From an uncultured Paracoccaceae bacterium (GTDB lineage Bacteria > Pseudomonadota > Alphaproteobacteria > Rhodobacterales > Rhodobacteraceae): DNA of 64,000 nucleotides. The notes beneath the pieces were generated by a model. The model searched no databases, had not been told where the DNA came from, and saw only the letters and a program-made list of their open reading frames with translations. Within the stretch, counting starts at the first letter, position 1; each line of letters begins with the position of its first letter. Shown here piece by piece: positions 9,072 through 18,378 of the stretch. Both the position numbers and the translations under genes were made by a program. The stretch covers positions 1 to 64,000 of the forward strand of contig CANLNT010000003.1 of the NCBI GenBank assembly GCA_947492825.1, written 5' to 3'.

Positions 9072-12000
9072 TTAGAATACAAATTGATCAAGCATGAAAT
9101 CAAGTTCTAGAATTGTGTGCTGATAGTCAGTGAATCTGCTCACGCCGTTCATCTCGCCTTGACTGTCAAAGTATGTAATTTTTCTCGACCAGCCGTGGCT
9201 GTCACCGATATCAAGACGCTCCACTTCACTTCTCACACCGTTCTCGTAATGCGTGATTCGAACAACGCCGTCGTCAAGATATGTGATTTTGCGGAGTTTC
9301 ATCCCGCTGTCGTCAATCTTGACGGTGTTGCGATGCCAAACGAACTGGTCTTCGTTGTCGAAAGTGTCCTGAATTTTGCCGCTGCCGTCATGCGCAAAGG
9401 TCATAGTCGTCACCCTCCCATCGTCTTTCCACGACACTCGGCTTTCCAATGCCCCTGAAGTGCTAAACGACTTCTCAAACTTGTACCACTTACGAGTATC
9501 TGTGATATCCCAAATTGTGCTCGAGATCGTCTTGCCATTCATTGATATGTCTTCGGCCAGGTTTCCATCGCCAAGTTCATAAGAATGCAGAACTGTAGTT
9601 CCATCAGAATATTCAACAAACAGATCTGGCCGAGCTCCAGCATGTGGTTCGTCAAGATCCATCGTCAGCGCGTCCCACAGATCAGACCCGATCAGCCCGT
9701 CCTCTTGGTCACCCGTGGTTTTGACGCTGAATGTGCCGCTGCCCGAACCGGGGGCCAACATGCTGAGCACGACGCTGTCGGTATCGTAGTCGATGACTAT
9801 CTCGGCGTCTTGCTGCGCGCCAAGCCCCGTAATCCGAATGTCATCGAAGTTGCCGATCAGACCGTCCACATCGATTAAGGTGTGATCGCCCGCTTGACCC
9901 GCAAGGTCAGACACGTCGATTTCAAGAGAGGCTTTTTCAATGTTCACACCGCTTTCGACGTCGGGACTGTTACCCATCGCGCCAGAGCGGATCTCTGAAA
10001 TGGCCGAAAATCCGGTATCAGAGGCAATGAACTTCAGATCACCATCGTCCTCGAACCGCAAGACGGCGGTATCACCATTGGCGTCGTCAAAGCCGACTTT
10101 CGCGTCGTCGCCTTTGATCGTGATCCGGCTGCCTGCACCCACATCGTAGTTGCCACCGTCGGTGGCCAGAATGGCCTGACCATCACTGACATGCATGTTG
10201 GTCTTGCCAGAGACATCGCCAGTGTTTGCAAAGCGTCCGCCGTCAATGTCGATCTTCAGCCTGTTGCCATCGGCATAGCCGTCGATCCAGACTTGACCGG
10301 CACTATCGATGTTGAACTCTCCGCCACGTGCGCCGGTTTCAATTGTGCCATCCACGGTCAGCTTGCCGTGTGTAACGTTCAGCTCGCCTCCAGAACCGAA
10401 GTCAAGATTGTCGATGACGGTCGTTCCGCCATAGTTCACCCAGTTCCCCGCCAGATCGACGCTGTCCCCATTGATCGTGCCTGGCAGATCCTCGGTCGTC
10501 CAGTTCAACCGGTTATCCCAGCGGATTCCGTCCCCGAGTTCGTTGGGCACAAAGCGCAGCGTTTCTGCATCCAGACGCACGTTCGGCGTGATCCCGAAAC
10601 CTTGCTGGAAAAAGGCAATTATCAGGTCAGAGTCGACAACGTCATTCAAAACGCCATCCGCCTGCAGACGCAGAAAATCACCCAAATCGGCGATTGTCGC
10701 GTTAGGGTCACCCAGAAGTTGGGCAGCAAAGAGCTGAATCGTTGTTTGGTCCAGTACATTCGGATCAAGGCCATCGACGTTGACGGCCGACGTCGCCCCC
10801 GCATTCACCGCATTCTGACCAAGCCAGTTGTAGATGATGGTGTCATCGTAATAGGGCGTTTGCAGATTATCGAGAGGGGAGTGTGTCCACGGCTTGTCAG
10901 CCAACTCACTCGGATTGTTTGGGTCCGCAAGGTGGGCAACAATATTATTCATCAACGTCGTATCAACGCCGCCATTAATTGCGCCAAAGCTCAAGGCGCC
11001 GATGTTCTGGCCAAGTTTGTGCGCCCCGGACGTGATTACGTTGTCGGTTACTAACGAGTAATTGCCGGTTGGACCATTCCCGTTGTAGTCGCCGCCAAGA
11101 AAGCTAACCGCAGCATTGTTGTCGATAAATGCATTGTCCTCGACAACGGCACCACCACGAAACTGCGCACCAAACGACCCTGCCCGCATAGAGATGTTGT
11201 CCCGGAAAGTCAGGTCAAGCGCTGATGGCTGAAAGTAAAAGTTGTGGCTGAACTGGCTCGGGGGCTGACCATCTGCGGCATTGCCATCGTCGGCATACCC
11301 GTCGGCCCATCCAGAGTGGTCGTAAATGTTGCCTTCGATCAGAATGCCCTCGGTCGCAGTGACATATGTGCCAGCAATCCGATCCGCATGAGGATGAAAC
11401 GTGACACCATCGGCAGGAGTTTCTGTGACAATATCATTGGCGAATGAGTTTCGAAGCGTCAGGCCGCTGCCGTACTGGAAATCCAACATGCTGCTGAACT
11501 CGACGTCATCAAAAAGGATGTTGTTACCCGACAAGCTGCTGAATCTATCTGCGAACTCGATGTCAGAAAATACAACGTTATGGCTGTCGAACTGATAAAT
11601 CCGGACAAAGTCGTCGATCACGGGCCGCGGACCGCTGCCGTAGGAGGTCACGTGCAACGGGTGCAGCTCGTCTTCGCCAGACGCGCCCGCCATGATGACA
11701 CGACCCACTGAATCGTATTCGTAGCCGCTTTCGAACCGCAACCAATGCGATGTATTGCTATTGGCGCCAGCAATTCCATACCACAGATCCATACCTGCAT
11801 CTTGGTCCAACGCCATGCCTTCGCTGCCGCCGTATTCGGAATGTTCCATCAGCCAGCGCTGGGTGATGTCGCTTTCATCAAGACCTTCAAGTGCAGCAAT
11901 ATCTGCCCGGCTCAGCGCGTCGCTACTGTTGGTGATGTAAACCTCACGGTGAACGTCCCCGGTTTCAACGATGACGTCGTCGTTGGCATCGGTTTCCAAC

Positions 12001-12371
12001 ATAAAGAACTTGCCCTCACCCCAGCCAGCATCCTGCGATCCGGCTTGAACCTTGTGCGAGCTCTCGAAAACTTCTGTCGAGCCATCCTTGAAAGTCACCT
12101 CGTAGCGATAAGCGATATCGTTGGTCGAATCCGAGGTCGTCAGAACAACCGCAAGCGTGTTGTCTGGATTGACGGTGACATTACCTTCGACCGGCGGGTC
12201 GATGATCTGGATGCTTGCAATATCATCATGATCGTCTGGCGTGACCTTCAGCACACGTCCTGCGGTCGCATCGGGGCCAACGATCTTGGTCAGATCACTT
12301 ATGTCCTGCTGTTCAGCAACTCCAGCGTTTTTGTCCAAGGAACAGTCAATACCAAAATCTTGAAATTTCAT
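9072..12371 (-). CDS. Large beta-helix surface/secreted protein
   Basis: 1099 residues from the ATG at 12371, which has GGAG just upstream; a TTG at 12383 is less likely. There is no Sec signal. An N-terminal cadherin/VCBS-like segment (EGNVTVNPDNTLAVVLTTSD) is followed by a long parallel beta-helix region with repeated N-D and L-D-N rungs (SGNNILFDDVEFSS, LTFRDNISMR, VVEDNAFIDNNAA), as in polysaccharide lyases and pectate-lyase-like proteins. A Gly/Asp-rich beta region comes next. The C-terminus has W/Y-rich repeats (KITYLDDGVVRITHYENG). It is convergent with the RTX glycosidase with only 25 bases between, so both may act on extracellular polysaccharide. Catalytic residues not assigned. Confidence 0.78.
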   Translation of the reverse strand: MKFQDFGIDCSLDKNAGVAEQQDISDLTKIVGPDATAGRVLKVTPDDHDDIASIQIIDPPVEGNVTVNPDNTLAVVLTTSDSTNDIAYRYEVTFKDGSTEVFESSHKVQAGSQDAGWGEGKFFMLETDANDDVIVETGDVHREVYITNSSDALSRADIAALEGLDESDITQRWLMEHSEYGGSEGMALDQDAGMDLWYGIAGANSNTSHWLRFESGYEYDSVGRVIMAGASGEDELHPLHVTSYGSGPRPVIDDFVRIYQFDSHNVVFSDIEFADRFSSLSGNNILFDDVEFSSMLDFQYGSGLTLRNSFANDIVTETPADGVTFHPHADRIAGTYVTATEGILIEGNIYDHSGWADGYADDGNAADGQPPSQFSHNFYFQPSALDLTFRDNISMRAGSFGAQFRGGAVVEDNAFIDNNAAVSFLGGDYNGNGPTGNYSLVTDNVITSGAHKLGQNIGALSFGAINGGVDTTLMNNIVAHLADPNNPSELADKPWTHSPLDNLQTPYYDDTIIYNWLGQNAVNAGATSAVNVDGLDPNVLDQTTIQLFAAQLLGDPNATIADLGDFLRLQADGVLNDVVDSDLIIAFFQQGFGITPNVRLDAETLRFVPNELGDGIRWDNRLNWTTEDLPGTINGDSVDLAGNWVNYGGTTVIDNLDFGSGGELNVTHGKLTVDGTIETGARGGEFNIDSAGQVWIDGYADGNRLKIDIDGGRFANTGDVSGKTNMHVSDGQAILATDGGNYDVGAGSRITIKGDDAKVGFDDANGDTAVLRFEDDGDLKFIASDTGFSAISEIRSGAMGNSPDVESGVNIEKASLEIDVSDLAGQAGDHTLIDVDGLIGNFDDIRITGLGAQQDAEIVIDYDTDSVVLSMLAPGSGSGTFSVKTTGDQEDGLIGSDLWDALTMDLDEPHAGARPDLFVEYSDGTTVLHSYELGDGNLAEDISMNGKTISSTIWDITDTRKWYKFEKSFSTSGALESRVSWKDDGRVTTMTFAHDGSGKIQDTFDNEDQFVWHRNTVKIDDSGMKLRKITYLDDGVVRITHYENGVRSEVERLDIGDSHGWSRKITYFDSQGEMNGVSRFTDYQHTILELDFMLDQFVF

Positions 12372-12383
12372 CGAGTTCTCCAA

Positions 12384-13265
12384 ACCTGCTTTGACATCCA
12401 GAGCGACGCTCGAAAGATGATGAGCTAGTCACGTTTTGCGTTATTCTCGAAAATGCTTAATCAAGTGTGGACCGGGTGATTTTGGGAAGTCGCTTCGGCA
12501 AACTCAGGATCAGCCTCGCTGACGGTGCGCCATTCTTCTTCACAGGTCTCTTGACAGCCCTGGCAATAGGTAGCTGCCCCAAGGAGGAGAGGCTCCGACC
12601 GATTCCGACATTCGACAAAGCGAAATCGAGGATGTCGAGGAAGAACCAACGTTCAAGGCAAATGTCCCGTTTGAAGCATCAAAAAGGAAGTTCACCGTCG
12701 ACAGCGCGTTCTCTACGGCTTAGGGCCCCACTGATGATCTGCAGATCGGTATAGGAGAACTTTCATGTGCATTCGATAGGAGCCAACGCAAATCATCAAG
12801 GCGTGCAAAATACGCAGCAAAAGCGCTGAGTAGCGTGATTTACTCGGCGCCCTATTCCACGCGCAGGAGCAGCTTATTTGTTGGCAATAATCCGAAGAAA
12901 CTTTCCGTTCGCCAGGACAACAGATTTTGCCGATAACGAAGTTGAGTCGTTCTTTTCGCCGAAATGCGTCTTGAGGGTCGAACTGACAAACTATGGACTG
13001 ATGAAGCCCCCCCAGAAATGGCTAGTTGTGGAAAGTACTACGATCGGACACTCTATCGACCTTCGTCAGATTTGAACGGCAATCATGTGCCCTACCGCAA
13101 TCAATTCTGTTGATCATTGCTTGGACTGCTGTAGTTGCGAAGTTCATCGAAGGATTGACGCAGCACTTATTGGTCGAGCGGTTTGTTTACGAATCGGTAA
13201 CCATTTTTATTGACAAGATACGAACTCGACTTGCTGTAACTAGATCACACTTGCTGGGGAAGATT
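12384..13265. other. No gene seen
   Basis: About 880 bases. Frames of up to 95 codons exist but show no domain, signal peptide or ribosome-binding site, and residue use looks random. The promoter for the beta-helix gene must lie at the left edge. Confidence 0.45.
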
Positions 13266-13448
13266 ATGAATAACCACGGATGGATCGTCAGTGTTCTTGA
13301 AGATGTTGCGTGTTATGCTGAAAGGAACAATTTGGACAAGCTCCAAGAAACATTGAGGGAAGCACAAGCTGTTGCGGTTGTTGAAGTCGGCTGCGAGGCA
13401 ATTAGATATCCAAATTCTGAACACCCACGGATACAAGTTGTCAAATAG
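13266..13448 (+). CDS. Small conserved-looking protein, 60 residues
   Basis: The ATG at 13266 has GGGGAAG 6 bases upstream. The sequence MNNHGWIVSVLEDVACYAER then LDKLQETLREAQAVAVVEVG is typical of a short two-helix cytosolic protein of a sort common in roseobacters (a VLEDIA-YA----L-----L--A signature, from memory). The longer open frame from 13026 lacks coding character before this point. Function unknown; it may be a regulator partner. Confidence 0.5.
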   Translation: MNNHGWIVSVLEDVACYAERNNLDKLQETLREAQAVAVVEVGCEAIRYPNSEHPRIQVVK

Positions 13449-13500
13449 CTCATGAGGTGAGCGGCTAGTCTAGCCGGTGGCGTGAGACCCGTTTCCTTCT

Positions 13501-14376
13501 CTACTTTGAGGTAGAGTCCGTACTAGCGAACTGAGGTGCACCTAGTTTGCCAGTCACCTGCCTTTTCCAGTTTGCGCCGTCTTTTTTATAGTCAACGGGT
13601 GACAGCATGCCGTTGTTCGTGTGCTTACGTTTTGGGTTATGAAACAATTCGATGTACTCAAAGACGTCTCGCCGCGCTTCCTCGCGTGTCCGGTATTTCC
13701 GCCGCCGAACCTTTTCCCGCTTCAGCAGTTGAAAGAAGCTCTCGGCCACCGCGTTGTCATGGCAATTGCCTCTGCGGTTAATCGAGTGTTCCAGATTGTG
13801 TTCGCGAAGGAACGCGGCCCATTCGCGGCTGGTGAACTGGGTACCTTGGTCGGAGTGGATCAGCAGGCAAGTCTCGGGTTCTCTGCGCAAGATCGCCGTC
13901 TGCAAAGACTGCACAGCAAGTTCTTATGTCTGGCGAGATTGAATTGCCCAGCCAACAACACGCCGCGAGAATAGATCGATGACGACACAGAAGTAGGCAA
14001 ATCCCTCGTGTGTCGGTAGATACGTAATGTCTGTCGCTCATACGCAATCCGAGGTGTCGACGGCGAACTGATGATCCAGCGTGTTGTCCTCCACGACAGA
14101 GGGCTTTCCACCTTAAACGCCGGGCTTCTTCTTGGAGCCAATCTACGCCTGAATGCCCGCAGTCCGAGCCAGACGAGCAACGCGGTTCTCGGAAACGACC
14201 TCGCCCTCGTGATCAGTCTGCTTTTGTGGCTTCGCGAATTGCGCCATCCACGTTTACAGCGACTTCGCGCTGATCCCGAGGCGCCTAGCAACATCCTTGA
14301 CCATATATCCACGCTCCGTGACCCGCGCCACTGCGTCGTTCTTGAGCTCATCTGAGTAGCGAACTTGCCCTGACAT
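13501..14376 (-). pseudogene. IS3-family transposase, broken
   Basis: Reading from the ATG at 14376, orfA begins MSGQVRYSDELKNDAVARV, then GYMVKDVARRLGISAKSL, and meets a stop where relatives have Tyr or Trp before KWMAQF. After a stretch matching VSENRVARL the frame jumps into the rve core. DNTLDHQFAV and THEGFAY are interrupted by stops; then IHSDQGTQFTSREWAAFL and AVAESFFQLLKREKVRR are intact to a stop at 13501, past the left terminal repeat. The first catalytic Asp region is damaged, so it cannot make a transposase. Confidence 0.75.
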
Positions 14377-14439
14377 TTGCATCTTCCTTTGCTTCCAAAA
14401 TTACCAAGCAAAGCGTCTACAAATTTAGGGGCACCTCAG
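13532..14439 (-). mobile_element. Degenerate IS3-family element, internally deleted
   Basis: A 908-bp element bounded by inverted ends: TGAGGTGCACCTAGTTTG on the left, TGAGGTGCCCCTAAATTTG read inward from the right. Full-length relatives are about 1.2-1.4 kb, so 300-400 bp are missing between orfA and orfB. No target duplication is visible. It encodes only broken frames. Confidence 0.75.
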
Positions 14440-14453
14440 GGCTAGCTCACCAG

Positions 14454-14654
14454 TCACTTCGAGAGAGCACGTTCTCGGGTCGGGCGACAAATGACACTCT
14501 GTTCAACTTTTTGCTTCCTTTTGCGTATCTCAATGAGTTCATTCTCAGCAATTCTTCCAAGTTCCTTTGCAAGCAACTCTCGCGCATCTCGAACAATGAC
14601 GGCACATACTTCTTCTTTGTTCTCGCGAAAGAAGCTCTCCAGATCGTGGAGCAT
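14454..14654 (-). CDS. Possible small charged helical protein
   Basis: 66 residues from the ATG at 14654 (MLHDLESFFRENKEEVCAVI, then LLAKELGRIAENELIEIRKR). It is strongly helical and charged, which is unusual for random sequence. The ribosome-binding site is unclear, and an in-frame upstream start at 14705 exists. It directly abuts the degenerate IS. Family not recognised. Confidence 0.4.
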   Translation of the reverse strand: MLHDLESFFRENKEEVCAVIVRDARELLAKELGRIAENELIEIRKRKQKVEQSVICRPTRERALSK

Positions 14655-14979
14655 ACTTATCGTCCATAGAAATTGATTCAACTTCGTTTCTCCACGAGAA
14701 CACAAAATGTGGTGCGCCTGACCGCTGTGTCGCTGGTCTAATATCCGCCTCTATGCTGAATAAATCGTAAAATTTTGGTGCCTAACTCGCGGAGCTAGGA
14801 TTTTGCCCAGCGGTTTCCCAAGAAACGAGCAGTTGGCACAGAAGCTTCCTTGGAAATACGCCTCGAAATGATGGTCACTCACCAACGCTGAAGTGTCTGG
14901 GATCAGCGCCTTTGGGTCCAATTAGGTCAATTTGCTGAGAGAGGGTTTGTTTCACATCGTAACCACTGAGGAGTGGACG

Positions 14980-15423
14980 ATGAGAAAGACAACGAAAGGC
15001 CATAGCGAGAAGATCGTCAAAGACATCAAGCGCGCCACGAGTAAACAATATTCATCTGAAGAACAGATCCTGATCGTACTGGACGGCCTGCTTGGTGAAG
15101 ACAGCATTACTGAGCTGTGTCGTCGAGAAGGCATCTCTAACGGCATTTACTACAAATGGTCCAAGGACTTCATGGAAGCTGGCAAGCGGCGTCTGGCAGG
15201 CGATACATCCCGCGCAGCGAACGCTGACGAAGTGAAAAATTTGCGTGGTGAAGTCCGCGATCTGAAGGAAGTAGTTGCAGAACAGACGCTGAAACTCCGT
15301 TTGCTCAGAAAAGTCTATTCGACGGTGGGGGCAACCCGAATGAGATATGTTACATCTGAGAAGCTGAAGATGGTCCATTTGGTCGAAGGATCGCATCTGT
15401 CGGCCCGCCGAAGACTGGCCTAG
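14980..15423 (+). pseudogene. IS3-family OrfA, frame-fused to the OrfB start
   Basis: The ATG at 14980 is preceded by GAGGAG. The HTH_Tnp_1 domain is complete (KQYSSEEQILIVLDGLLGED, then SITELCRREGISNGIYYKW) with a following coiled helix (LRGEVRDLKEVVAEQTLKLR). After LLRK, relatives continue KSMIxDGG to a stop. Here the frame instead runs into the OrfB start (MRYVTSEKLKMVHLVE) and stops at 15423. The A4 run at about 15309 (CAGAAAAGT) is either the natural slippage site or the place of a one-base change. Confidence 0.65.
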
Positions 15424-15722
15424 TTGGATATCCCACGCACCACATTCTGTCGCTGTTAAGATAGGTAACTGCAGCATGGCGAAGCTGGCCTGAAATATCA
15501 ATCTTCAAAGCCACAGCACGTTTGGAACCGTGTTTCTGACGAGGTAAAGCGTAAGGTTGTCAATTTCGCCCTGAAGCAAACAGAGCTTTCGCCGCCCGCG
15601 CTAGCCGTCACATTCACCGGTCAAGAACGTTACTTTGTCTCGGAAACCACCGTGTACCGCGTGCTTAGGGCGCATGATCTGATCACAAGCCTCACCTACA
15701 TCGTGCTCAAGGCGGTCAATGA
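15340..15722 (+). pseudogene. IS3-family OrfB N-terminal remnant
   Basis: Continuation of the same element. The ATG at 15340 gives MRYVTSEKLKMVHLVEGSHL, with in-frame stops at 15421, 15454 and 15463, then a good OrfB match (KPQHVWNRVSDEVKRKVVNF, ERYFVSETTVYRVLRAHDLI). Homology ends abruptly after VLKAVNE at about 15722, before the DDE core, where unrelated coding sequence begins in the same frame. Confidence 0.7.
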
Positions 15723-16005
15723 GTCCAATTTCGTACGGTCCATCTGCGTTATTGATGTTCGGTATGCGCGACGGCACGAATCCAGTCGTGATGGTGATTG
15801 CAACCGTAGCGCCACCGTGGTCCTCGGCACTTATGGCATCCAAGGCGACTTCGCTTGGCAGAGGTCTTCCGTAACCGCCCTTCAAGCCGACGATGTCGGT
15901 CTTGAACGATGGGGCCAGAATTACCCTGGTATCTATCACCGATCCGTGTTCGTCGATTGGCGGGACTACGAAGGCAACCACGGCTTCGAACAGGTGAACT
16001 ACTGA
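15723..16005 (+). pseudogene. Duplicated C-terminal fragment of the 1070-1816 protein
   Basis: From the junction the frame reads SNFVRSICVIDVRYARRHES, then GDCNRSATVVLGTYG, QGDFAW, GLERWGQN and HRSVFVDWRDYEGNHGFEQV, ending NY-stop. This is the last ~95 residues of the secreted protein at 1.1-1.8 kb with roughly one residue in five changed. The N-terminal two thirds and the signal peptide are absent, and it is joined in frame to transposase remnants, so it is not a functional gene. Confidence 0.8.
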
Positions 16006-16124
16006 CCCGAAACCAAACGGCTCGGACTGTAAGTCCGATTTCGCAGGTATGCGCGATGCAACCTCGCACACCTAATCTTCAAAAGGCAGCTTGGCATTTC
16101 AAAAAGCGCCGCGGGATGCCCACC

Positions 16125-16352
16125 TCACACCCCTTCGTCTCTTCCGACCCGCGTCAATCCGTTGAAGTCGATTTCCTGCTTCTGTTCTTCAGTCAGATCC
16201 GGCCAGATTTCCGATACCGGCTTGGGCCCATGGACGTCCCACATCACCACATTCGCGCCTGTAGTCCAGCGATAAACCCAACCAACAATGCTGTGCCCAT
16301 CGGTCCCGATCAGATTTGCGATCGCGACGCCTTCACCTTTTTCATCGTTCAC
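16125..16352 (-). CDS. Small hypothetical protein
   Basis: 75 residues from a GTG at 16352. The sequence VAIANLIGTDGHSIVGWVYR then GANVVMWD and EIWPDLTEEQKQEIDF looks coherent and soluble. It lies between the truncated duplicate and the XRE regulator, at the edge of the secretion cluster. Such short proteins accompany conjugation loci, but I do not recognise a family. Its start has only a weak ribosome-binding site. Confidence 0.5.
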   Translation of the reverse strand: MNDEKGEGVAIANLIGTDGHSIVGWVYRWTTGANVVMWDVHGPKPVSEIWPDLTEEQKQEIDFNGLTRVGRDEGV

Positions 16353-16520
16353 TGTTTACGGACTTCCTGCATTGTGGCTCTGATTTTGCGGCATGGTGTC
16401 ATAAGGCGCTCACTCGCGCCGCAGGCCGCACGTGGTGGATGTTGGCTAACTGCTCTTCATTGAGATAGCTGATCTCACGAGGGGACATCCAAAGCGGTAC
16501 GCCCCAAAATTATATTGCTT

Positions 16521-16778
16521 TCAAATCTTGTGGTCGGGCTCCGTGGCGGCTTCAACGATCGCCAGAACCTCGAACGGGTCAATACCGATGGCGCGCGCCA
16601 AAACGACCAGTTCGACAACGTCGACCCGACGCTGACCACTCTCAAGGCGAGCAATAAAGGACTGGTGGCATCTGAGCCTGTTTGCCAGATCTTTCTGACC
16701 AAGGCCCGCTCCAACACGGGCGTCGACCAACGCACGGACGAGCGCCAACTGGCCTTTGCTTCTGATTGTTTTCGCCAC
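16521..16778 (-). CDS. XRE-family HTH transcriptional regulator
   Basis: 85 residues, GTG start. A single HTH_3 domain spans residues ~13-70: LVRALVDARVGAGLGQKDLA, then LRCHQSFIARLESGQRRVDV and LARAIGIDP. It belongs to the P22-C2/Cro class of short DNA binders. A perfect 7-7-7 dyad covers its translation start region, which suggests self-regulation. It is transcribed away from the type IV secretion cluster and is the only regulator near it, so it is the best candidate for controlling transfer functions. Confidence 0.85.
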   Translation of the reverse strand: MAKTIRSKGQLALVRALVDARVGAGLGQKDLANRLRCHQSFIARLESGQRRVDVVELVVLARAIGIDPFEVLAIVEAATEPDHKI

Positions 16779-16779
16779 G

Positions 16780-16800
16780 CGTCACATACCTTTTGTGACG
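16780..16800. promoter_or_regulatory. Dyad upstream of the XRE gene
   Basis: CGTCACA and TGTGACG are perfect inverted arms separated by 7 bases (TACCTTT). The dyad begins 2 bases upstream of the GTG start, so it overlaps the ribosome-binding region. It is a likely autoregulatory operator of the XRE protein or an mRNA hairpin. Confidence 0.5.
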
Positions 16801-16902
16801 TCGCTAGCGGATGAAATCTGTTATCTAAAAAGTAGATTTTTGAGGGTGTTATCGGCGTGTGGTTTCTGTTGAGTGCAAGTCTGATGCACACCCAATCCCC
16901 CA

Positions 16903-17223
16903 TCAATCCCCCACCAATTCGAGAAACCGACCGTAGTCCTGGCTGACGTCGCGGGCTTCTTCGAAGGCACGCGCACGCTCCTGCTCAAGGCAGCGGAAGT
17001 ACTCCTGAATGTCCGTGATGTAGACCTCGAAGTCCTGCCGTATGATTTTGGCGTAGTCTCGGGCGGCCTGCGAATCGCTTGGAACGAATGGTCGGACCGG
17101 GGCGAAACAGGATCCGGCCTGGCTTGCGACCGGAGCGAGCATCAGCACGGCTACAGCCTGCATCTTCACCCATCGGCTCAACCGCAGGTTTCTGAAACCT
17201 CTATTTTCCTTGATAGACGCCAA
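16903..17223 (-). CDS. Secreted small hypothetical protein of the T4SS region
   Basis: 106 residues from a TTG at 17223; an ATG at 17163 is an alternative. A basic N-terminus and hydrophobic segment (MQAVAVLMLAPVASQA) give a likely signal peptide cleaved before GSCF. The mature part is helical (DYAKIIRQDFEVYITDIQEY, FRCLEQERARAFEEARD) with two cysteines. It is transcribed divergently from the secretion genes. Family not recognised; a periplasmic accessory role is inferred from position only. Confidence 0.6.
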   Translation of the reverse strand: MASIKENRGFRNLRLSRWVKMQAVAVLMLAPVASQAGSCFAPVRPFVPSDSQAARDYAKIIRQDFEVYITDIQEYFRCLEQERARAFEEARDVSQDYGRFLELVGD

Positions 17224-17252
17224 TGGCCGTGCCTAGAGTTTGAGTAACCGAG

Positions 17253-17273
17253 ATACAGCCGTATCTGCTGTAT
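17253..17273. promoter_or_regulatory. Dyad upstream of the T4SS cluster
   Basis: ATACAGC and GCTGTAT are perfect 7-bp arms with a 7-bp spacer. The dyad lies between the divergent secreted protein gene and the first gene of the secretion cluster. The AT-rich sequence right after it (TATTATAT, AATATACTAT) could hold -10 elements. It has the same geometry as the dyad at 16780-16800 but different bases, so the two need not bind the same protein. Confidence 0.45.
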
Positions 17274-17366
17274 TATATCTTGCGGTTGAAAATATACTAT
17301 CGTAACTCTGGGCTTCAAGTGGGAATGCCCGGGTGTTGCGCGTTTGAAGAAAGCGTGAGCCGGGCC

Positions 17367-17720
17367 ATGAACTGGGACATCGAAGCACCAAATGTGGTTA
17401 CGGAAGCACGTTTCCGCGAACTCGTGGAAAGTGGCTATAGCGCTGAAATCCTGTGCCAGGAGTCGGCACACAAGAAGGGCCCGAGTTATTACGGGGTCTG
17501 GATCATGCGTGTCGTCTCTGACGAAGGCGTGGAAAAACTGCTGGTCACGGCCCGTACCCGAACGACCTACAACGACATCAAGATCCGCGAGTTCAAGACC
17601 ATTACGGGCGTCGTGTCCTTCCTCATCGGGATCGGCTTCTCCCATGCCGATGTCCCGCTCGAAGAAGGCCAGCGGACGACCCACAAGCTGGCTGCGACCG
17701 ACAAGGGCAGCAGCAAGTAG
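17367..17720 (+). CDS. Hypothetical protein at the head of the T4SS operon
   Basis: 117 residues from the ATG at 17367; an upstream TTG frame has no coding character. It is soluble, with mixed alpha/beta sequence ([56 protein letters not shown]). It overlaps the next gene by about 70 bases, as expected for an operon leader. I do not recognise the family. Such a gene often precedes virB genes in Rhodobacteraceae clusters, from memory. Confidence 0.6.
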   Translation: MNWDIEAPNVVTEARFRELVESGYSAEILCQESAHKKGPSYYGVWIMRVVSDEGVEKLLVTARTRTTYNDIKIREFKTITGVVSFLIGIGFSHADVPLEEGQRTTHKLAATDKGSSK

Positions 17721-18378
17721 CCTTATCCTTTTCTGGTATCTCGCTGGTCCAGCCACTGCACAGATGGTGCTGGTCATGGAGAGCGATGGCTCTCTGACCC
17801 CATCCCGCTCCCAAGACAGCTTTACGCGTAATTACAATGACGGCATCGGTCAGGGGTCCGCTGCTGATGAGCTGGCGATCCTCGGTGAGACTGACCTTGG
17901 GTCAGACGAAATCCAAGTTTCCGTCCTTGCGCGGCCTGCTCCCCTACCCAGTGCCAGTGTTCTTACTGCCATCGAAGCCACCGCCCTTCGCTATGCCGGG
18001 CATCCCGGGCTGCGCCGCGCGGACCTTTCAGTCAGAGATTGGTTGTTGCTCTATCGCTCCAATATCGAGGTCGAAAGCGCCTACCGACAGGAAGCGGTCT
18101 CGAGCGCTGGCGCAATTGGCCTTGGGCAGTTGATGCCCGCGACGGCCCGCGACCTCGGTGTCGATCCGCGTGATCCGCTGCAGAACCTCGACGGTTCCGC
18201 TCGTTACCTCGCGATGATGCTGGAGACGTTCGGCGATCCGCGTCTTGCCCTCGCAGCCTACAACGCCGGCCCGGATGCAGTGCGCCAATACGGCGGCATT
18301 CCCACTTACCGAGAAACCCAGAACCACGTGGCCCGCGTCATGGCCGTCGTGGCCCGATTGGAAGGATCAAATTCATGA
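17650..18378 (+). CDS. virB1: VirB1-type lytic transglycosylase
   Basis: About 242 residues from the ATG at 17650. This start gives a basic N-region and a hydrophobic signal segment ([15 protein letters not shown]). An SLT/GEWL-like domain occupies the C-terminal half: catalytic Glu in [15 protein letters not shown], then [20 protein letters not shown] and [20 protein letters not shown]. It opens peptidoglycan for assembly of the secretion channel. Its stop overlaps the virB2 start (ATGA). Upstream codons of the open frame are a shadow of the preceding gene. Confidence 0.85.
   Translation: MSRSKKASGRPTSWLRPTRAAASSLILFWYLAGPATAQMVLVMESDGSLTPSRSQDSFTRNYNDGIGQGSAADELAILGETDLGSDEIQVSVLARPAPLPSASVLTAIEATALRYAGHPGLRRADLSVRDWLLLYRSNIEVESAYRQEAVSSAGAIGLGQLMPATARDLGVDPRDPLQNLDGSARYLAMMLETFGDPRLALAAYNAGPDAVRQYGGIPTYRETQNHVARVMAVVARLEGSNS

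Noticed and set aside
10191-11054. Long plus-strand frame inside the beta-helix gene
   Set aside because: It is antisense to a clear 1100-residue gene, has no domain or ribosome-binding site, and reflects codon bias of the real strand.
12467-12754. 95-codon plus-strand frame right of the beta-helix gene
   Set aside because: Lys/Arg/Ser-rich with no domain, poor start context and no neighbour coupling.
17392-17649. N-terminal extension of the first lytic transglycosylase frame
   Set aside because: It overlaps the coding region of the preceding gene in another frame, is Arg/Ser-rich and has no domain. The signal peptide begins at or after 17650.
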